A DNA stretch of 64,000 bases from Burkholderia sp. Ac-20365 (GCF_017104715.1 NZ_JAAGPI010000005.1:338406-402405), one strand, 5' to 3'. Positions 38,886 to 48,495 are shown, counted from the first letter of the stretch. The notes: generated by a model from the sequence alone, not told the origin. Numbers and translations are program-made.

Positions 38886-39557
38886 TCAGGCGTTCGCCGC
38901 CGCTTTTTCGAGCACAGGGAACATGTCCGACGGGTCCGGGCGGCGCGTGTAATCCGGGTTGACCTCGGAATACAGCACGATGCCATCCTGCCCAATGACG
39001 TAGCGCGCGGGCATCGGCAGGGTCCAGCTCGGATCATTGTTGAAGGCCGGCAGATCGTTTTTCAGGTTCCTGTACAGTTCGACCAGATAGTCGGGTAGTG
39101 CAAAGCGCAGTCCGAAGTCGGCGCCCGTCTGGCCATTCACGTCGCTCAGCACCGGAAAGCCCAGTTCGTTGGTTCGCACCGACTTCCGGCTATTGACGGG
39201 CGTCTGCGGCGAGATCGCCACGACGTTCGCGCCATAGGCCTGAATCTGCGGCAGCACTTCGTTGATCGCCTGCAATTCGATATTGCAGTACGGGCACCAC
39301 ACGCCGCGATAGAACGTCACGACCAGCGGTCCTTTCACGAGCAACGCCGCCGACGATACGTCATTGCCATCCTGATCCTTGAGGTTGAAATGAGGTGCGC
39401 GATCACCCGCCTTGATTGCGCGGCGCGCCTGTCCGCTTGCGACCAGTTCGGCAGTGGCACGCTCCATCACGGGATGGATTTCCGGCGGAGCGTGATACGG
39501 CGGTTTGCCTGCCTTGAAGTCGGCACGGAATGCGTCGAGTTTGTCTTGCAGTGACAT
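38886..39557 (-). CDS. Peroxiredoxin-like (AhpC/TSA fold) protein
   Basis: 223 residues with a thioredoxin-fold AhpC/TSA domain; FYRGVWCPYCNIELQ holds Cys88 (peroxidatic) and Cys91. A helical N-terminal extension of about 50 residues precedes it. AAGGAAG lies ahead of the ATG. It likely reduces peroxides or acts as a disulfide-linked oxidoreductase in the cytoplasm. The AhpD-like gene upstream is a natural partner. Confidence 0.88.
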   Translation of the reverse strand: MSLQDKLDAFRADFKAGKPPYHAPPEIHPVMERATAELVASGQARRAIKAGDRAPHFNLKDQDGNDVSSAALLVKGPLVVTFYRGVWCPYCNIELQAINEVLPQIQAYGANVVAISPQTPVNSRKSVRTNELGFPVLSDVNGQTGADFGLRFALPDYLVELYRNLKNDLPAFNNDPSWTLPMPARYVIGQDGIVLYSEVNPDYTRRPDPSDMFPVLEKAAANA

Positions 39558-39698
39558 GAGCGTTCTTCCTTGAGATGGTTTGATGAATATCAGTTTGCGG
39601 ACGCTGCCGTTTGTGAAGCGGCAGTGATGCCGTGGACATCGCGGTGGCTGCGTCGGCGCAGAAATGCGAGGGGAATCCGCTGGACTCCCGAGGATGGC

Positions 39699-40265
39699 TC
39701 AGACGGCTTCAGCAACCGGCCTCGTCCACTCGTTACCGGCCATGAAGGCGTCGAGTTCGGTGTGGACGATGTGATTCGTATAGTTGCTCATTACCTTGGT
39801 CGCCACGCCCAGGATTACTTCGAGCACGTTCTGACGGGTATAGCCCGCAGCGAGAAACGCGTCGACCTCAGCATCCGGGACAAAACCCCGTTCACGCACG
39901 ACCAACGTCGTGAACCGATGCAGCGCTTCGAGCTTTGCGTCCGGTAGCGGCGTGCCCGCCCTCAGTGCAGCGATCACGCCCGCATCCATCTTGATCATCT
40001 TTGCAAGCGTGCTGTGACCGGCCATGCAGTAGTGGCAGTTGTTCTCGAAGTTGGAAGTCAGGTAGACGACTTGCTGTTCGTGCGCGGTGAGCGTGCTTTT
40101 CGAGAACAGGTCCCACAAGGCGGAGTAACCGGCCAGCAGCGCGGGCGACTCCGCCATATGCGCCTGCAGGTTGGGAACAAAACCAAAGGCGCGCTTCGTG
40201 TCTTCGAGGCTCGTCTTCGATGCGGCCGGTGCATTGTCGATCGTGTATGTCGGGAAGGTGCTCAT
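39699..40265 (-). CDS. AhpD-like carboxymuconolactone decarboxylase-family protein
   Basis: 188 residues with the CMD/AhpD core: Glu63, Cys77 and Cys80 in ENNCHYCMAGHS and His84. These residues form the E-(x)-C-x-x-C-x3-H catalytic network of AhpD-type peroxidases. The AGGAG ribosome site is clear. It is separated by 141 bases from the peroxiredoxin-like gene on the same strand; the two may work as an alkylperoxidase pair. Confidence 0.88.
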   Translation of the reverse strand: MSTFPTYTIDNAPAASKTSLEDTKRAFGFVPNLQAHMAESPALLAGYSALWDLFSKSTLTAHEQQVVYLTSNFENNCHYCMAGHSTLAKMIKMDAGVIAALRAGTPLPDAKLEALHRFTTLVVRERGFVPDAEVDAFLAAGYTRQNVLEVILGVATKVMSNYTNHIVHTELDAFMAGNEWTRPVAEAV

Positions 40266-40497
40266 CGTTTAACTCCTGCTGGTTGACGGTGAGCAAATGA
40301 TGAAGGTCGGGTCCCGTGCGAAGAAGACAGGTGACGTCGATAACAGTCATTCCTGGCAGGCATAAAGCGAGGGGCGGATCGACGAACTGGCGATGTCGAC
40401 CCATAGCACCCGTTTCAGCGGAGAGAGTCGCCGATCCGCTGGCTGAGACTCAGGCAGCGCTTACGAATAATGGCGTTGGAGAGCAACGCCGCGTGAC

Positions 40498-41217
40498 TCA
40501 TCGGGCGGGCGTGACATGTGCATCGACAACCCGTGCGGCGCCTACAATTGCACCGTCGTTGTCCTCAAGCAGCACCACTTGCCGCTCTCCGGCGACGGCG
40601 TCGGCACGCAAGGTTAGCGCGGCGCCAGACCACTGCCCGATGACAACCATGCTACGCACGACGTTCGATTCGGTGAGCGTATGGCCTGCGTTCTCGCCCC
40701 GTCCGATCGCGGTGACGTGACGGGTGTCGTAACCGATCAGCAGCACGTGCGCGTGTCCGGTGCCCGCGCCAACGGAGATCGAAACTCCGCCATCTCCAAG
40801 TGTTGCGGCGAGCGGAGCGGCCGTCACACCGGCGGACCTGGCGTGGTCGATGGCCGCGCTGGCTGCGCTACGATTTGATCCCACCACCTCGGCCTTGCCG
40901 TCGATCACCATTTCCGGCGTGTACTCGAAGTCGCGAAACCGTTGGGCGTAGCGGGCCTGACGTGCATCGGCACCATCGAAAGAAAACGGATCTTTCCAGC
41001 CGAGCTGATTCCAGTATGTGACGTGAAACGCTAGCGGCAGGACGTCGGTCCGTGTATCGCTCAGTTCGGACAGAAAGCGATCGGCCGGCGGGCACGACGA
41101 ACAGCCCTGCGACGTGAACAGTTCGACAACGACTGGGCGCGACCCGGCGGCGAATGCATGTGAGGCAAGCAGCGACGCAGCAGTTGCAATGATGGCAATG
41201 AGAGAACGGGGCAGCAT
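40498..41217 (-). CDS. DUF1223 thioredoxin-like exported protein
   Basis: 239 residues with a signal peptide (cleavage near SHAFA) and VELFTSQGCSSCPPAD, in which Cys39 and Cys42 form a C-x-x-C site. The family (DUF1223) has a thioredoxin-like fold and no settled function; a periplasmic redox role is likely. It is close downstream of a YkgJ-like gene. Confidence 0.85.
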   Translation of the reverse strand: MLPRSLIAIIATAASLLASHAFAAGSRPVVVELFTSQGCSSCPPADRFLSELSDTRTDVLPLAFHVTYWNQLGWKDPFSFDGADARQARYAQRFRDFEYTPEMVIDGKAEVVGSNRSAASAAIDHARSAGVTAAPLAATLGDGGVSISVGAGTGHAHVLLIGYDTRHVTAIGRGENAGHTLTESNVVRSMVVIGQWSGAALTLRADAVAGERQVVLLEDNDGAIVGAARVVDAHVTPAR

Positions 41218-41271
41218 GTCTTGACTCCAGATACAGATGTGCTGGCTATTTCGCTCGCCAGTACGAGTGGG

Positions 41272-42117
41272 TTACGGTTGAAGCGGACCCGAGGCGGCCG
41301 GTGAGTTCCATTGATCGCTGTCGCCGATGTCATCGTCAAAGAAGCCCAGGTATCCCGGGGTGTGCGCCGGGTCGGACGAGCTTTTTTCCTGCCTGGCGCT
41401 AGCGCCGATCGACTGCAGCGTCGCGAGTGTCGTCGAGCGATTCGTCATGAAGTGCCACGGGTGCGATGAGCGTGGTTGCACGTCGTTGAGCGACGCACCC
41501 GCCTCCTGCACCTCACGAAGTGCAGCGACGAGGCGAAGACGTGTGGGCGCATAGACCGCAAAACCTTCATTGGCGAGGGCGGCGGTGTCGTATCCGAGCA
41601 GTGCACAAAGATGCGTTTTGGCGACACGGTCTCGTTCGTCGGCCTCATGCGACTGGGCAACCAGTGCCGCTGTGTCCGCATTCGCGATCCGGCCCCCATG
41701 CATGAGCACCGGATTCGCGTCGGACCACGCGTCGGAAGGACAGGCCTTTGCGGCCGGGTCTAGCGGCACGAACGGATTGACCTCGGCGGGATAGATGCGG
41801 CACACGCGTGGGCGCCGGTCATAAGCACCGCAAGACATGTCCGGGCGAAGGTTTGGGCACGGCCCTGCGAACGCGGCAACCAGTGTCACCGTGACGCGTA
41901 CTGGCAACGTCCCGCTGTACGCGGCGAATGAGCGGCGCCGTCGGTGCTGGGCGAGCATGTCTGCTTGTGGCGGATCTTCAGGCCAGACGATCGCGTCGCA
42001 AAACAGTTGCACGTCGCCGCCGCGCTCCATCCAGTCGAGCGCTTCATCAATGGCGAGCGGGAGGCGCAGATCATGGCAGCAACGGCCGCACATGGTGCAA
42101 GCAAAGTGAATGGGCAT
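41272..42117 (-). CDS. YkgJ-family cysteine-cluster protein
   Basis: 281 residues. The N-terminal HFACTMCGRCCHDLRLP (Cys7, Cys10, Cys13, Cys14) and the internal CPNLRPDMSCGAYDRRPRVCRIYP form the zinc/iron-sulfur-like cluster of the YkgJ (UPF0153) family. The function of the family is unknown, with metal handling often suggested. The C-terminal third is low-complexity and carries no motif. Confidence 0.85.
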   Translation of the reverse strand: MPIHFACTMCGRCCHDLRLPLAIDEALDWMERGGDVQLFCDAIVWPEDPPQADMLAQHRRRRSFAAYSGTLPVRVTVTLVAAFAGPCPNLRPDMSCGAYDRRPRVCRIYPAEVNPFVPLDPAAKACPSDAWSDANPVLMHGGRIANADTAALVAQSHEADERDRVAKTHLCALLGYDTAALANEGFAVYAPTRLRLVAALREVQEAGASLNDVQPRSSHPWHFMTNRSTTLATLQSIGASARQEKSSSDPAHTPGYLGFFDDDIGDSDQWNSPAASGPLQP

Positions 42118-42270
42118 TGACAGGCTCGGCGAACGGAAGTTGGCTTGTCAAGTTAGTTCGCCGGCCAGGTTGCGACGGTTACACGTCAGTAGAGAGATTT
42201 TGCGTTTCGCGGCGCCGCCAGTCATTGGAGAAGGGCAGCACGCCGGGTACACGCGGCCAGAATGCGTGCC

Positions 42271-43455
42271 TCACGCCATCGCCGCAATCGCTTCGAACAG
42301 TGCGAGATTCAGAAGCTTGGTTTCGTCATTGGTCGGTTGAGGTTGTGACGAGAACTTGGCGATGACCGTTTCGTGTAGCGGATCGACATAGAGCCACTGG
42401 CCATGAATGCCGATCGCAAAGCACGCGCCGCTGGCATTGCCCACCTGGTACCACTTGTTGCGATACTTGCCGTTCGGCAACCACGTCGAGAAGGTGCCTT
42501 GTCGCCATGCCTCGACGCTGCCGCCTGTCAGCGTATCGGTCATCCAGTCGGCCGGAATCAGCCTGCGTTCGCCAACCTTGCCGCCCAGACGCACCAGTTC
42601 GCCGATTCTCGCCAGATCCCGCACGGTCATGCATAAGCCGCCGCCGGAGCGCGCCGTGCCCGCGATGTCCACCGTGACGCATCCGTCGTGCCGTAATCCC
42701 AGCGGCCGCCACAGGCGCGTGGACGCGAAGTCGGCGTAACGCTGGCCCGACGCGCGCTCGATCACGAGGCCGAGCACATCCGAGTTGGGCGAACAGTAAT
42801 GGAACGGGCCGCCATGCTCGCCGTCGCCTTTGGGCAACGACGCGAGCAGATCGATCACCGTCTCCGGCTGCTCGCCATCGCGCCGTGGGTCCAGCAGGCC
42901 TGCCCGTCGATAGCGCGCATAGATGCCATTCGGATCGAGGTAGTCCTCGTTGAACGCGAGGCTTGTCCGCATGTCCAGCACGTGCCTGACGCGAGCGTCG
43001 CCGAAGGCAGAACGCGCAAGCTCCGGCACGTAGTGCGCGACAGGGGCGTCAGGGTCCAGAAGACCGTCACCGACCAGCACGCCGGCGAGCAGGCCAGCGA
43101 CCGACTTGCTGGCTGAGAACAGGATGTGGCGGCTTTGCAGCGTAAAGTGCGGCGCATGAAAATCGGCGACGAAACGCCCGCCTCGCATCACGGCAATGGC
43201 ATCGGTCGAGGTCTGCTGCAGGATCTGCGCGACCGTGCGACGTTCGCCGTTCACCACGAACTGGCGTTCCGTCAGCGCGTCGGCACTGACTTCAGGCTCT
43301 TCGGCAAGACCCGGCGTCGCGGCAATGCGCGCGGTCGGAATGATCTCGTGGACATGGCGGAAGGCCCAGACATTCCACGGAGCTTCGCGCCAGTTGTCGT
43401 GCCGGACACTGTCGCGGCGAAAGCCGTAGTCGTTCTCAAAACGTGACGGGTTCAT
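42271..43455 (-). CDS. Class C beta-lactamase-related serine hydrolase
   Basis: 394 residues without an obvious signal peptide. SASK (Ser114, Lys117) is the nucleophile motif, and YCSPNSD occupies the Y-x-N position. Such proteins act as esterases, D-aminopeptidases or 6-aminohexanoate-dimer-type amidases instead of true beta-lactamases. GAGGAG precedes the ATG. It is the last gene of the minus-strand unit with the amino-acid ABC transporter, RidA and PhzF, so a small peptide or cyclic amide is a plausible substrate. Confidence 0.85.
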   Translation of the reverse strand: MNPSRFENDYGFRRDSVRHDNWREAPWNVWAFRHVHEIIPTARIAATPGLAEEPEVSADALTERQFVVNGERRTVAQILQQTSTDAIAVMRGGRFVADFHAPHFTLQSRHILFSASKSVAGLLAGVLVGDGLLDPDAPVAHYVPELARSAFGDARVRHVLDMRTSLAFNEDYLDPNGIYARYRRAGLLDPRRDGEQPETVIDLLASLPKGDGEHGGPFHYCSPNSDVLGLVIERASGQRYADFASTRLWRPLGLRHDGCVTVDIAGTARSGGGLCMTVRDLARIGELVRLGGKVGERRLIPADWMTDTLTGGSVEAWRQGTFSTWLPNGKYRNKWYQVGNASGACFAIGIHGQWLYVDPLHETVIAKFSSQPQPTNDETKLLNLALFEAIAAMA

Positions 43456-43499
43456 CTTGACTGCAGACTCCTCTTGTTGCGAGCGTGAATTGCACGAGG

Positions 43500-44228
43500 T
43501 CAGTGAACGTGTTGAAGGAACTCGCGAAAGCGCTCGCCGGGCGGCGCGGACAGCATCTCGGCGGGCTTGCCGTCATGCACGACACGGCCGGCTTCCATGA
43601 ACAGCAGGCGGGAACCCACGCGCTGTGCAAAGCCCATTTCGTGCGTGACGACGACCATCGTCATGCCCTCGCAAGCGAGCGTCTGCATGACCTTGAGAAC
43701 CTCCTGGCGCAATTCGGGGTCGAGTGCCGAAGTGGGTTCATCGAAGAGCATCAGCTTGGGCTGCACAGCAAGCGCACGCGCGATGGCCACGCGTTGCTGC
43801 TGGCCGCCGGATAGCTGCGACGGATAGTGATGCATCCGCTGCGAGAGGCCGACTTTTTCCAGCAGCGCGCTGGCGATGTCGCGTGCTTCGGCCTTTGTCT
43901 GGTGGCGTGCGCGGATCGGCCCGAACATCACGTTCTGCATTGCCGTCAGGTTCGGAAACAGATTGAACTGCTGGAACACCATGCCGGCTTCGAGCCTGAT
44001 ACGCCTGACGTCGCGGGCCGAACCCAGCACGCTGATGTTGTCGACGCGCAGATCGCCGGAACTGATGGTCTCCAGCCCGTTGATACAGCGAAGCAGCGTC
44101 GATTTGCCGGAACCGGATGGGCCGACAATGACTGCGACTTCGCCCCGTTCGATCGTGAGGTCGAGCGGATGCAGCACGACGTGCTGGCCGAAACGCTTCG
44201 AGGCTTGCTGAAATTCGATCATGCTCAT
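43500..44228 (-). CDS. Polar amino-acid ABC transporter ATPase (GlnQ type)
   Basis: 242 residues with Walker A GPSGSGKST, the signature LSGGQQQR and Walker B LMLFDEPTSALD, all in the pattern of the GlnQ/HisP branch. It overlaps the permease gene by ATGA, so translation is coupled. It energises uptake by the adjacent permease and binding protein. Confidence 0.95.
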   Translation of the reverse strand: MSMIEFQQASKRFGQHVVLHPLDLTIERGEVAVIVGPSGSGKSTLLRCINGLETISSGDLRVDNISVLGSARDVRRIRLEAGMVFQQFNLFPNLTAMQNVMFGPIRARHQTKAEARDIASALLEKVGLSQRMHHYPSQLSGGQQQRVAIARALAVQPKLMLFDEPTSALDPELRQEVLKVMQTLACEGMTMVVVTHEMGFAQRVGSRLLFMEAGRVVHDGKPAEMLSAPPGERFREFLQHVH

Positions 44229-44881
44229 GGCAGGCGTACTCTCCGTTCGAGCACTCGCAGACCCAGCGCGAGCAGGCTGATGACGAGCAGGTAGATGATC
44301 GCGACGGCGGTCCAGATTTCCACCGCCCGAAAATTCTCGGCCATGATTTCCTGTCCTCTGCGCGTCAGTTCGCCGACGCCGATGACGAGAAAGATCGAGG
44401 TGTCCTTGACCAGATTGACGAACTGGTTGCCCATCGCCGGCAGCGCACGTCGGAAAGCGATCGGCGCGATGACGTGAGCCAGCGTGGTATGAAATGGCAG
44501 CCCCATCGCCATGCCAGCATCGCGCAATCCGCCCGGTACGCCCTGCAGCGCGCCGCGGATGATCTCCGCGTTATACGCGCCGGAATTGACGATCAGCGTG
44601 ATGATGGCGGCGCTGGTCGCGCTGATGCGGATGTTCATCATGATGGGCAGCGCGAAGTAGACGAACATCACCTGAACCACGATGGGCGTGCCGCGAATCA
44701 AGGCGACATACATCTGCGCCGGAAACGCTGCGGCCTGACTGCCGTAGGTCAGCGTCACGCCCGCGATGACGCCGAGCACGACGCCGCCCGCCAGTCCTGT
44801 CAGCGCAATCAGCAAGGTCAACCGAAGTCCTTGCAGCAGGTCCGGCAATGCGGCAATGAGCGCCGCCCAGTCAAAGTTCAT
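44225..44881 (-). CDS. Polar amino-acid ABC transporter permease
   Basis: 218 residues from the ATG at 44881 (an ATGA overlap with the binding-protein stop); a longer frame starts 21 bases upstream. About five membrane segments with the HAAT/PAAT EAA-like loop, including GALQGVPGGLRDAGMAMGL. With a single permease gene, the transporter would contain a homodimer. Confidence 0.93.
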   Translation of the reverse strand: MNFDWAALIAALPDLLQGLRLTLLIALTGLAGGVVLGVIAGVTLTYGSQAAAFPAQMYVALIRGTPIVVQVMFVYFALPIMMNIRISATSAAIITLIVNSGAYNAEIIRGALQGVPGGLRDAGMAMGLPFHTTLAHVIAPIAFRRALPAMGNQFVNLVKDTSIFLVIGVGELTRRGQEIMAENFRAVEIWTAVAIIYLLVISLLALGLRVLERRVRLP

Positions 44882-45630
44882 GACGACGCCTCGCCGAACC
44901 ATTTCCGGTTGAGCGCATCGAGCCGGCCATCGGCTTTCATGGCGGCGAGCTGGACGTTAGCGGCTGCGACCAGCGGGCTGCCTTTCTGGAAGCCCATGCC
45001 GACGTCGAGACCCTCAAGCGCGGGCAGAATCACCCGGACCTTGTTTTTCCCGGTCGTGTTGGCGTAGTAGAGCAATTGCGGCTTGTCATAGACGACGACA
45101 TCGGTGCGGCCCGCTTCCAGGGCCAGTAACGCGTTGTTGATGCTAGGCAACTGTTCCAGCGTCGCGTCCTTGATGTGATCCTTGATGTAGTTGACCGCGA
45201 CCGTGCCCGTCTCGGTGCCGATGCGCTTTCCCGCAAGGTCGGCGGGCGTGCGGATACTGGTGTTGTCGATACGCGTCAACGCGATCAGACCGCTCTTGTA
45301 ATACGGCGTCGAAAAATCGATAACCTGCTGACGCTCCGGCTTGATAAAGAGCTGCGAGACGATCACGTCGAGGTTGTGGGTCTGAAGTGCCGGAATCAGG
45401 GCGCCGAACTCCATGGGTTGCAGGCGCCATTTCCGGTTCAGTCCCTTCGCCACTTCGCTCCAGACCTCGACGTCGAAGCCGGAATAGCTGTCGCCCTGTT
45501 TGAACGCGAACGGCGGGGCGCCCACGTTGGAGCCGACCACCAGTTCGGCATCGGCTGCCCGGACTGAGCGGGACAGCAGGATGGCGGGCCCGGCTGCGAG
45601 GCCCAGTTGCAGCAATTGACGGCGATTCAT
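44878..45630 (-). CDS. Amino-acid ABC transporter substrate-binding protein
   Basis: 250 residues from the ATG at 45630, where GGAG lies seven bases upstream (a GTG 12 bases earlier is less likely). An arginine pair starts a hydrophobic leader (NRRQLLQLGLAAG) cleaved near SVRA, then SBP-3 fold motifs: PPFAFKQGDSYSGFDVEVW, VSQLFIKPERQQVIDFSTPYY, KRIGTETGTVAVNYIKDH. The ligand is unknown. Confidence 0.93.
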   Translation of the reverse strand: MNRRQLLQLGLAAGPAILLSRSVRAADAELVVGSNVGAPPFAFKQGDSYSGFDVEVWSEVAKGLNRKWRLQPMEFGALIPALQTHNLDVIVSQLFIKPERQQVIDFSTPYYKSGLIALTRIDNTSIRTPADLAGKRIGTETGTVAVNYIKDHIKDATLEQLPSINNALLALEAGRTDVVVYDKPQLLYYANTTGKNKVRVILPALEGLDVGMGFQKGSPLVAAANVQLAAMKADGRLDALNRKWFGEASS

Positions 45631-45705
45631 GGTTTTCTCCACGTTGAATGATCGTGCTGGATCCGCCGCTTCCGGGGCTATCCGGCGTCCTGGTTTGGCA
45701 TTGCG

Positions 45706-46188
45706 CTACGTTGCGTGCATACCCACTTGTGTCAGCGACACAGTGAGTTCGATTTCGAGCAAGCCGCCGCCAGGCAGGCTGGCAACGCCGATTGCCGATC
45801 TCGCGTGCCGCCCTTCGTCGCCGAAGATTTCATGCAGCAGCGACGAGGCTTCATCCATCGCCTGGCTGTGGTTCGCGAAGTCCGGCACGGCGTTGATGAA
45901 GCCGCGCAGAAAGAGAACGCGTTCGATTGACGTAGTGGGCGGCAGCGCCGCCGCGAGTGCGCTCAACGCGCGCAGCACACAGGTCTGAGCGGCGTGCCGG
46001 ATCACCTCTGGTGGCGTTGCGTTATCGACGGGACCAGCGATCACCTGTTCGCCGACCCGGCTAACCTGGCCGCTCACGTAAGCAATGTCGCGATGAATCA
46101 CCACGCCTGTGTAGGCTCCGCGCGGCGACGGCGCAGGCGGCAATGTCATACCCAGTTGCGACAGGCGCTGCGCGACCGGAATCTTCAT
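45706..46188 (-). CDS. RidA (YjgF/YER057c) family protein
   Basis: 160 residues, longer than typical RidA (about 130). Motifs: GVVIHRDIAYVSGQVSR and CVLRALSALAAALPP; the C-terminus carries the family FADEGRHARSA-like segment (FGDEGRHARSAIGVASLPGG). An arginine in the RHARSA segment matches the catalytic arginine of the imine/enamine deaminase members. It overlaps phzF by ATGA. The role would be clearing or processing a reactive imine. Confidence 0.88.
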   Translation of the reverse strand: MKIPVAQRLSQLGMTLPPAPSPRGAYTGVVIHRDIAYVSGQVSRVGEQVIAGPVDNATPPEVIRHAAQTCVLRALSALAAALPPTTSIERVLFLRGFINAVPDFANHSQAMDEASSLLHEIFGDEGRHARSAIGVASLPGGGLLEIELTVSLTQVGMHAT

Positions 46189-47084
46189 GACGGCGCCCCG
46201 ACGTGTGTTTCAAAACAGACCGGTCCGCCGAGCCAGCAGCCGTCTACGCGACCGGACTCGATACAGAATCGCACCGAGATCTGCGATGGACGTTTCATCG
46301 CGCGGCCCTGACGGATCGTGATGGTGCGCGCGGACGCTTCCACCTGGCCATTGGCGAGCAGGCCGAACGACAGCGCGGAGGCCGCGATACCGGTGGCTGC
46401 GTCTTCCGGATAACCTGACGCGCGCGGGAACTGGCGGGCGTCGAAGATCTGCCGGCCGGCATCGAAGGTCGCGTACGGGTAGAGGCCGGTGGAGCCGATC
46501 CGCTCGCACACTGCCTCGATCTTGTCGAAGCGCGGCTGAAGGGCGTCGAGCACGCTGGGGCTGGCAAGCGGAATCAGCGTTTTGACCCGGCTGGTGCAGG
46601 CGTTCTGGATCGGCAAGGGCGCGAGTTGCGCGCTGTCGATGCCGAGCGCGTCGAGAATCTCGTGCTGGTGGAGCTGCGGCTGCGGCAGTGGCTCGACGCG
46701 GCCCATGGGCTGCGAGATTTCGACGGCAGCGCCCTGATCGGTGAATCCAGTGATACGCACCGCGACCCGGCCGCTGCGCGTCTGAAGGGTCAGCCGGTCA
46801 TGCTGCAGACGTTCCCGTTGATGGAGCAGCCAGACGGCGCCGACGGTGGCGTGGCCGCACATCGACATCTCGTGGTTCGGGACCCAGAAGCGGAATTCGT
46901 AATCGCAGCCGGAACCGGGCGGGGCCGGCAGGACGAAGCCGCTTTCGTGGCCGTAGTGCTGCGCGACGGCCTGCATTTCGGTGTCGGACATGCCGGCGGC
47001 GTCGATGACGATGGGCGCCGGGTTGCCGCCGCCGGGACCGGCGGCAAACACGCTGACGAGTTCGACTGGGTGGCGCAAAGACAT
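46185..47084 (-). CDS. PhzF-family isomerase
   Basis: 299 residues with the diaminopimelate-epimerase-like double-barrel fold: GGNPAPIVID and GHESGFVLPA. Glu47 is the catalytic acid of PhzF relatives. No other phenazine gene is near, so a non-phenazine isomerisation of a small amino-acid-derived molecule is likely. It is the first structural gene after the AraC regulator, coupled to ridA by ATGA. Confidence 0.9.
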   Translation of the reverse strand: MSLRHPVELVSVFAAGPGGGNPAPIVIDAAGMSDTEMQAVAQHYGHESGFVLPAPPGSGCDYEFRFWVPNHEMSMCGHATVGAVWLLHQRERLQHDRLTLQTRSGRVAVRITGFTDQGAAVEISQPMGRVEPLPQPQLHQHEILDALGIDSAQLAPLPIQNACTSRVKTLIPLASPSVLDALQPRFDKIEAVCERIGSTGLYPYATFDAGRQIFDARQFPRASGYPEDAATGIAASALSFGLLANGQVEASARTITIRQGRAMKRPSQISVRFCIESGRVDGCWLGGPVCFETHVGAPS

Positions 47085-47101
47085 GGCGGCGTGAGCCCCG
47101 C

Positions 47102-47129
47102 TGACCGGGGATGTGTTCCTGTCCGGTCA
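47102..47129. promoter_or_regulatory. Inverted repeat before phzF
   Basis: TGACCGG and CCGGTCA (7-bp perfect) separated by 14 bases, 18 bases upstream of the phzF start and after the AraC stop. It may be a regulator-binding site or an AraC-gene terminator; the sequence alone does not decide. Confidence 0.35.
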
Positions 47130-47170
47130 GATTACGGGGAGCGGCGCCGCGCCGCGCGTTCGAACGGGCC

Positions 47171-48046
47171 CTACGTTTTGACCGAACGGGCCATCCTTGC
47201 GCGCATGCCGGAAGGCGAATCACCGCCGACGCGGCGCATCGCGCGCGCGAGGGCCGCGCCGCTTTCGAAGCCGACGCGGAACGCGACCTCGCCGATCGGC
47301 AGATCCGTTTCGGCGAGCAGGCGGCAGGCATTGTCGTAACGCGCGCGCTGCTGGAACTCGCCGATCGAGCGTCCCGACTTTTCGCGGAACAGACGTGTGA
47401 TGTGACGCCGGGACACGCCGAAGCGCTCTTCCAGCATGTCGAGCGGGATCTCTTGGTCGGCGTGGCGGGCCACGAAGGCTTCAATGTCGGCGACCAGCGC
47501 CATGCCGTGCTCGCGCGGCGAGGTTCCCGGTTCGGTCTTCCCGGCGATGACCTCGCCGATGCACTGCATCAACAAGGCCGACGACAAGGCCTGGCGGGTT
47601 GCCGCGCTGCCATAGGCAGCCATGTCGTTACGTTGCGAGAGTTCCTGCAGCGCGCGAATCGCGGCCGTCCTTCGCACGAGGATCGGCGTGCGCGTGCGTC
47701 GGCGGAATTCGCTGAGCGAGCCGACCCCGGTGTCGAGCTTGTGCAGCGCATCGCCCGTTACGTAGACGGCTACGTGCGTATGGGTGGCGCATCCGGCACG
47801 GGTCTGATGAGCGCGCCCTGGCGGCACCACCGCGAAGCGATCCTGAGACAGCCACGTGCCCGCGCGCCGGTCTTCGTGGCGGAGTTCGACGGCGCCCTGA
47901 CCGGGCAGAATGAACATCAGGCAGTCGTGCCAGTGCCATGGCATCGCGTAGGTGCCGCTGCCGGTGAGCGTCGCGTGGCCTTCGTCGGCGGCCACCAGCA
48001 GTGCCTTGTTGGCTGGCTGGCAGAGCTGGGTGAACGTTCGTAGCAT
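47171..48046 (-). CDS. AraC-family transcriptional regulator
   Basis: 291 residues: an N-terminal cupin sensor (HWHDCLMFILPGQGAVEL, PPGRAHQTRAG) and a C-terminal double HTH (LDMLEERFGVSRRHITRLFREKSGRSIGEFQQRARYDNACRLL; then IGEVAFRVGFESGAALARAMRR). It lies just upstream of phzF on the same strand and probably controls the phzF-ridA-ABC-hydrolase unit. Confidence 0.9.
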   Translation of the reverse strand: MLRTFTQLCQPANKALLVAADEGHATLTGSGTYAMPWHWHDCLMFILPGQGAVELRHEDRRAGTWLSQDRFAVVPPGRAHQTRAGCATHTHVAVYVTGDALHKLDTGVGSLSEFRRRTRTPILVRRTAAIRALQELSQRNDMAAYGSAATRQALSSALLMQCIGEVIAGKTEPGTSPREHGMALVADIEAFVARHADQEIPLDMLEERFGVSRRHITRLFREKSGRSIGEFQQRARYDNACRLLAETDLPIGEVAFRVGFESGAALARAMRRVGGDSPSGMRARMARSVKT

Positions 48047-48495
48047 GGCGATACTCCACGCGCTTCAGAAGAGGATCATGCTGCGACCGGCTTGCGATTG
48101 AAACCCCTTGCGGCATGGAGCGGGCGACAGACGGGCACAGCATGGATGGCATCCGGGAAGGATACCAGCGCAAAATACCGACGCCACGTTCAGGCTGTTC
48201 CAAGCCGTGTGTTTCGGGAGCAAATGTCTCTGCTGGCGGCGAACCACTTGATCCCTATTTACCCGTCGACAGCTAATTTTCACGTAATTTTGCTGGCGTA
48301 CGCTGAAGCACGTCCAGGCGAATCCTGGCGCCTGCGGCCGATCGGTGCTGGAAGAGATGGAGCGACGATCCGTTGCCAAACACCGGGCGAACTGAGGATG
48401 CCGGGGTATGCCACCGATCGTCGCTAGCTATTGGGGCAATGCAAACGAGTGGATCAGAAGGGCCGAGATGCCCGGCATAAATGGGAGCCTACGGC
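48047..48495. other. Divergent promoter region without a gene
   Basis: 449 bases between the AraC gene and the histidine-kinase gene. No supported gene; in particular no response regulator precedes the kinase. Short open frames here lack ribosome sites. Confidence 0.5.
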
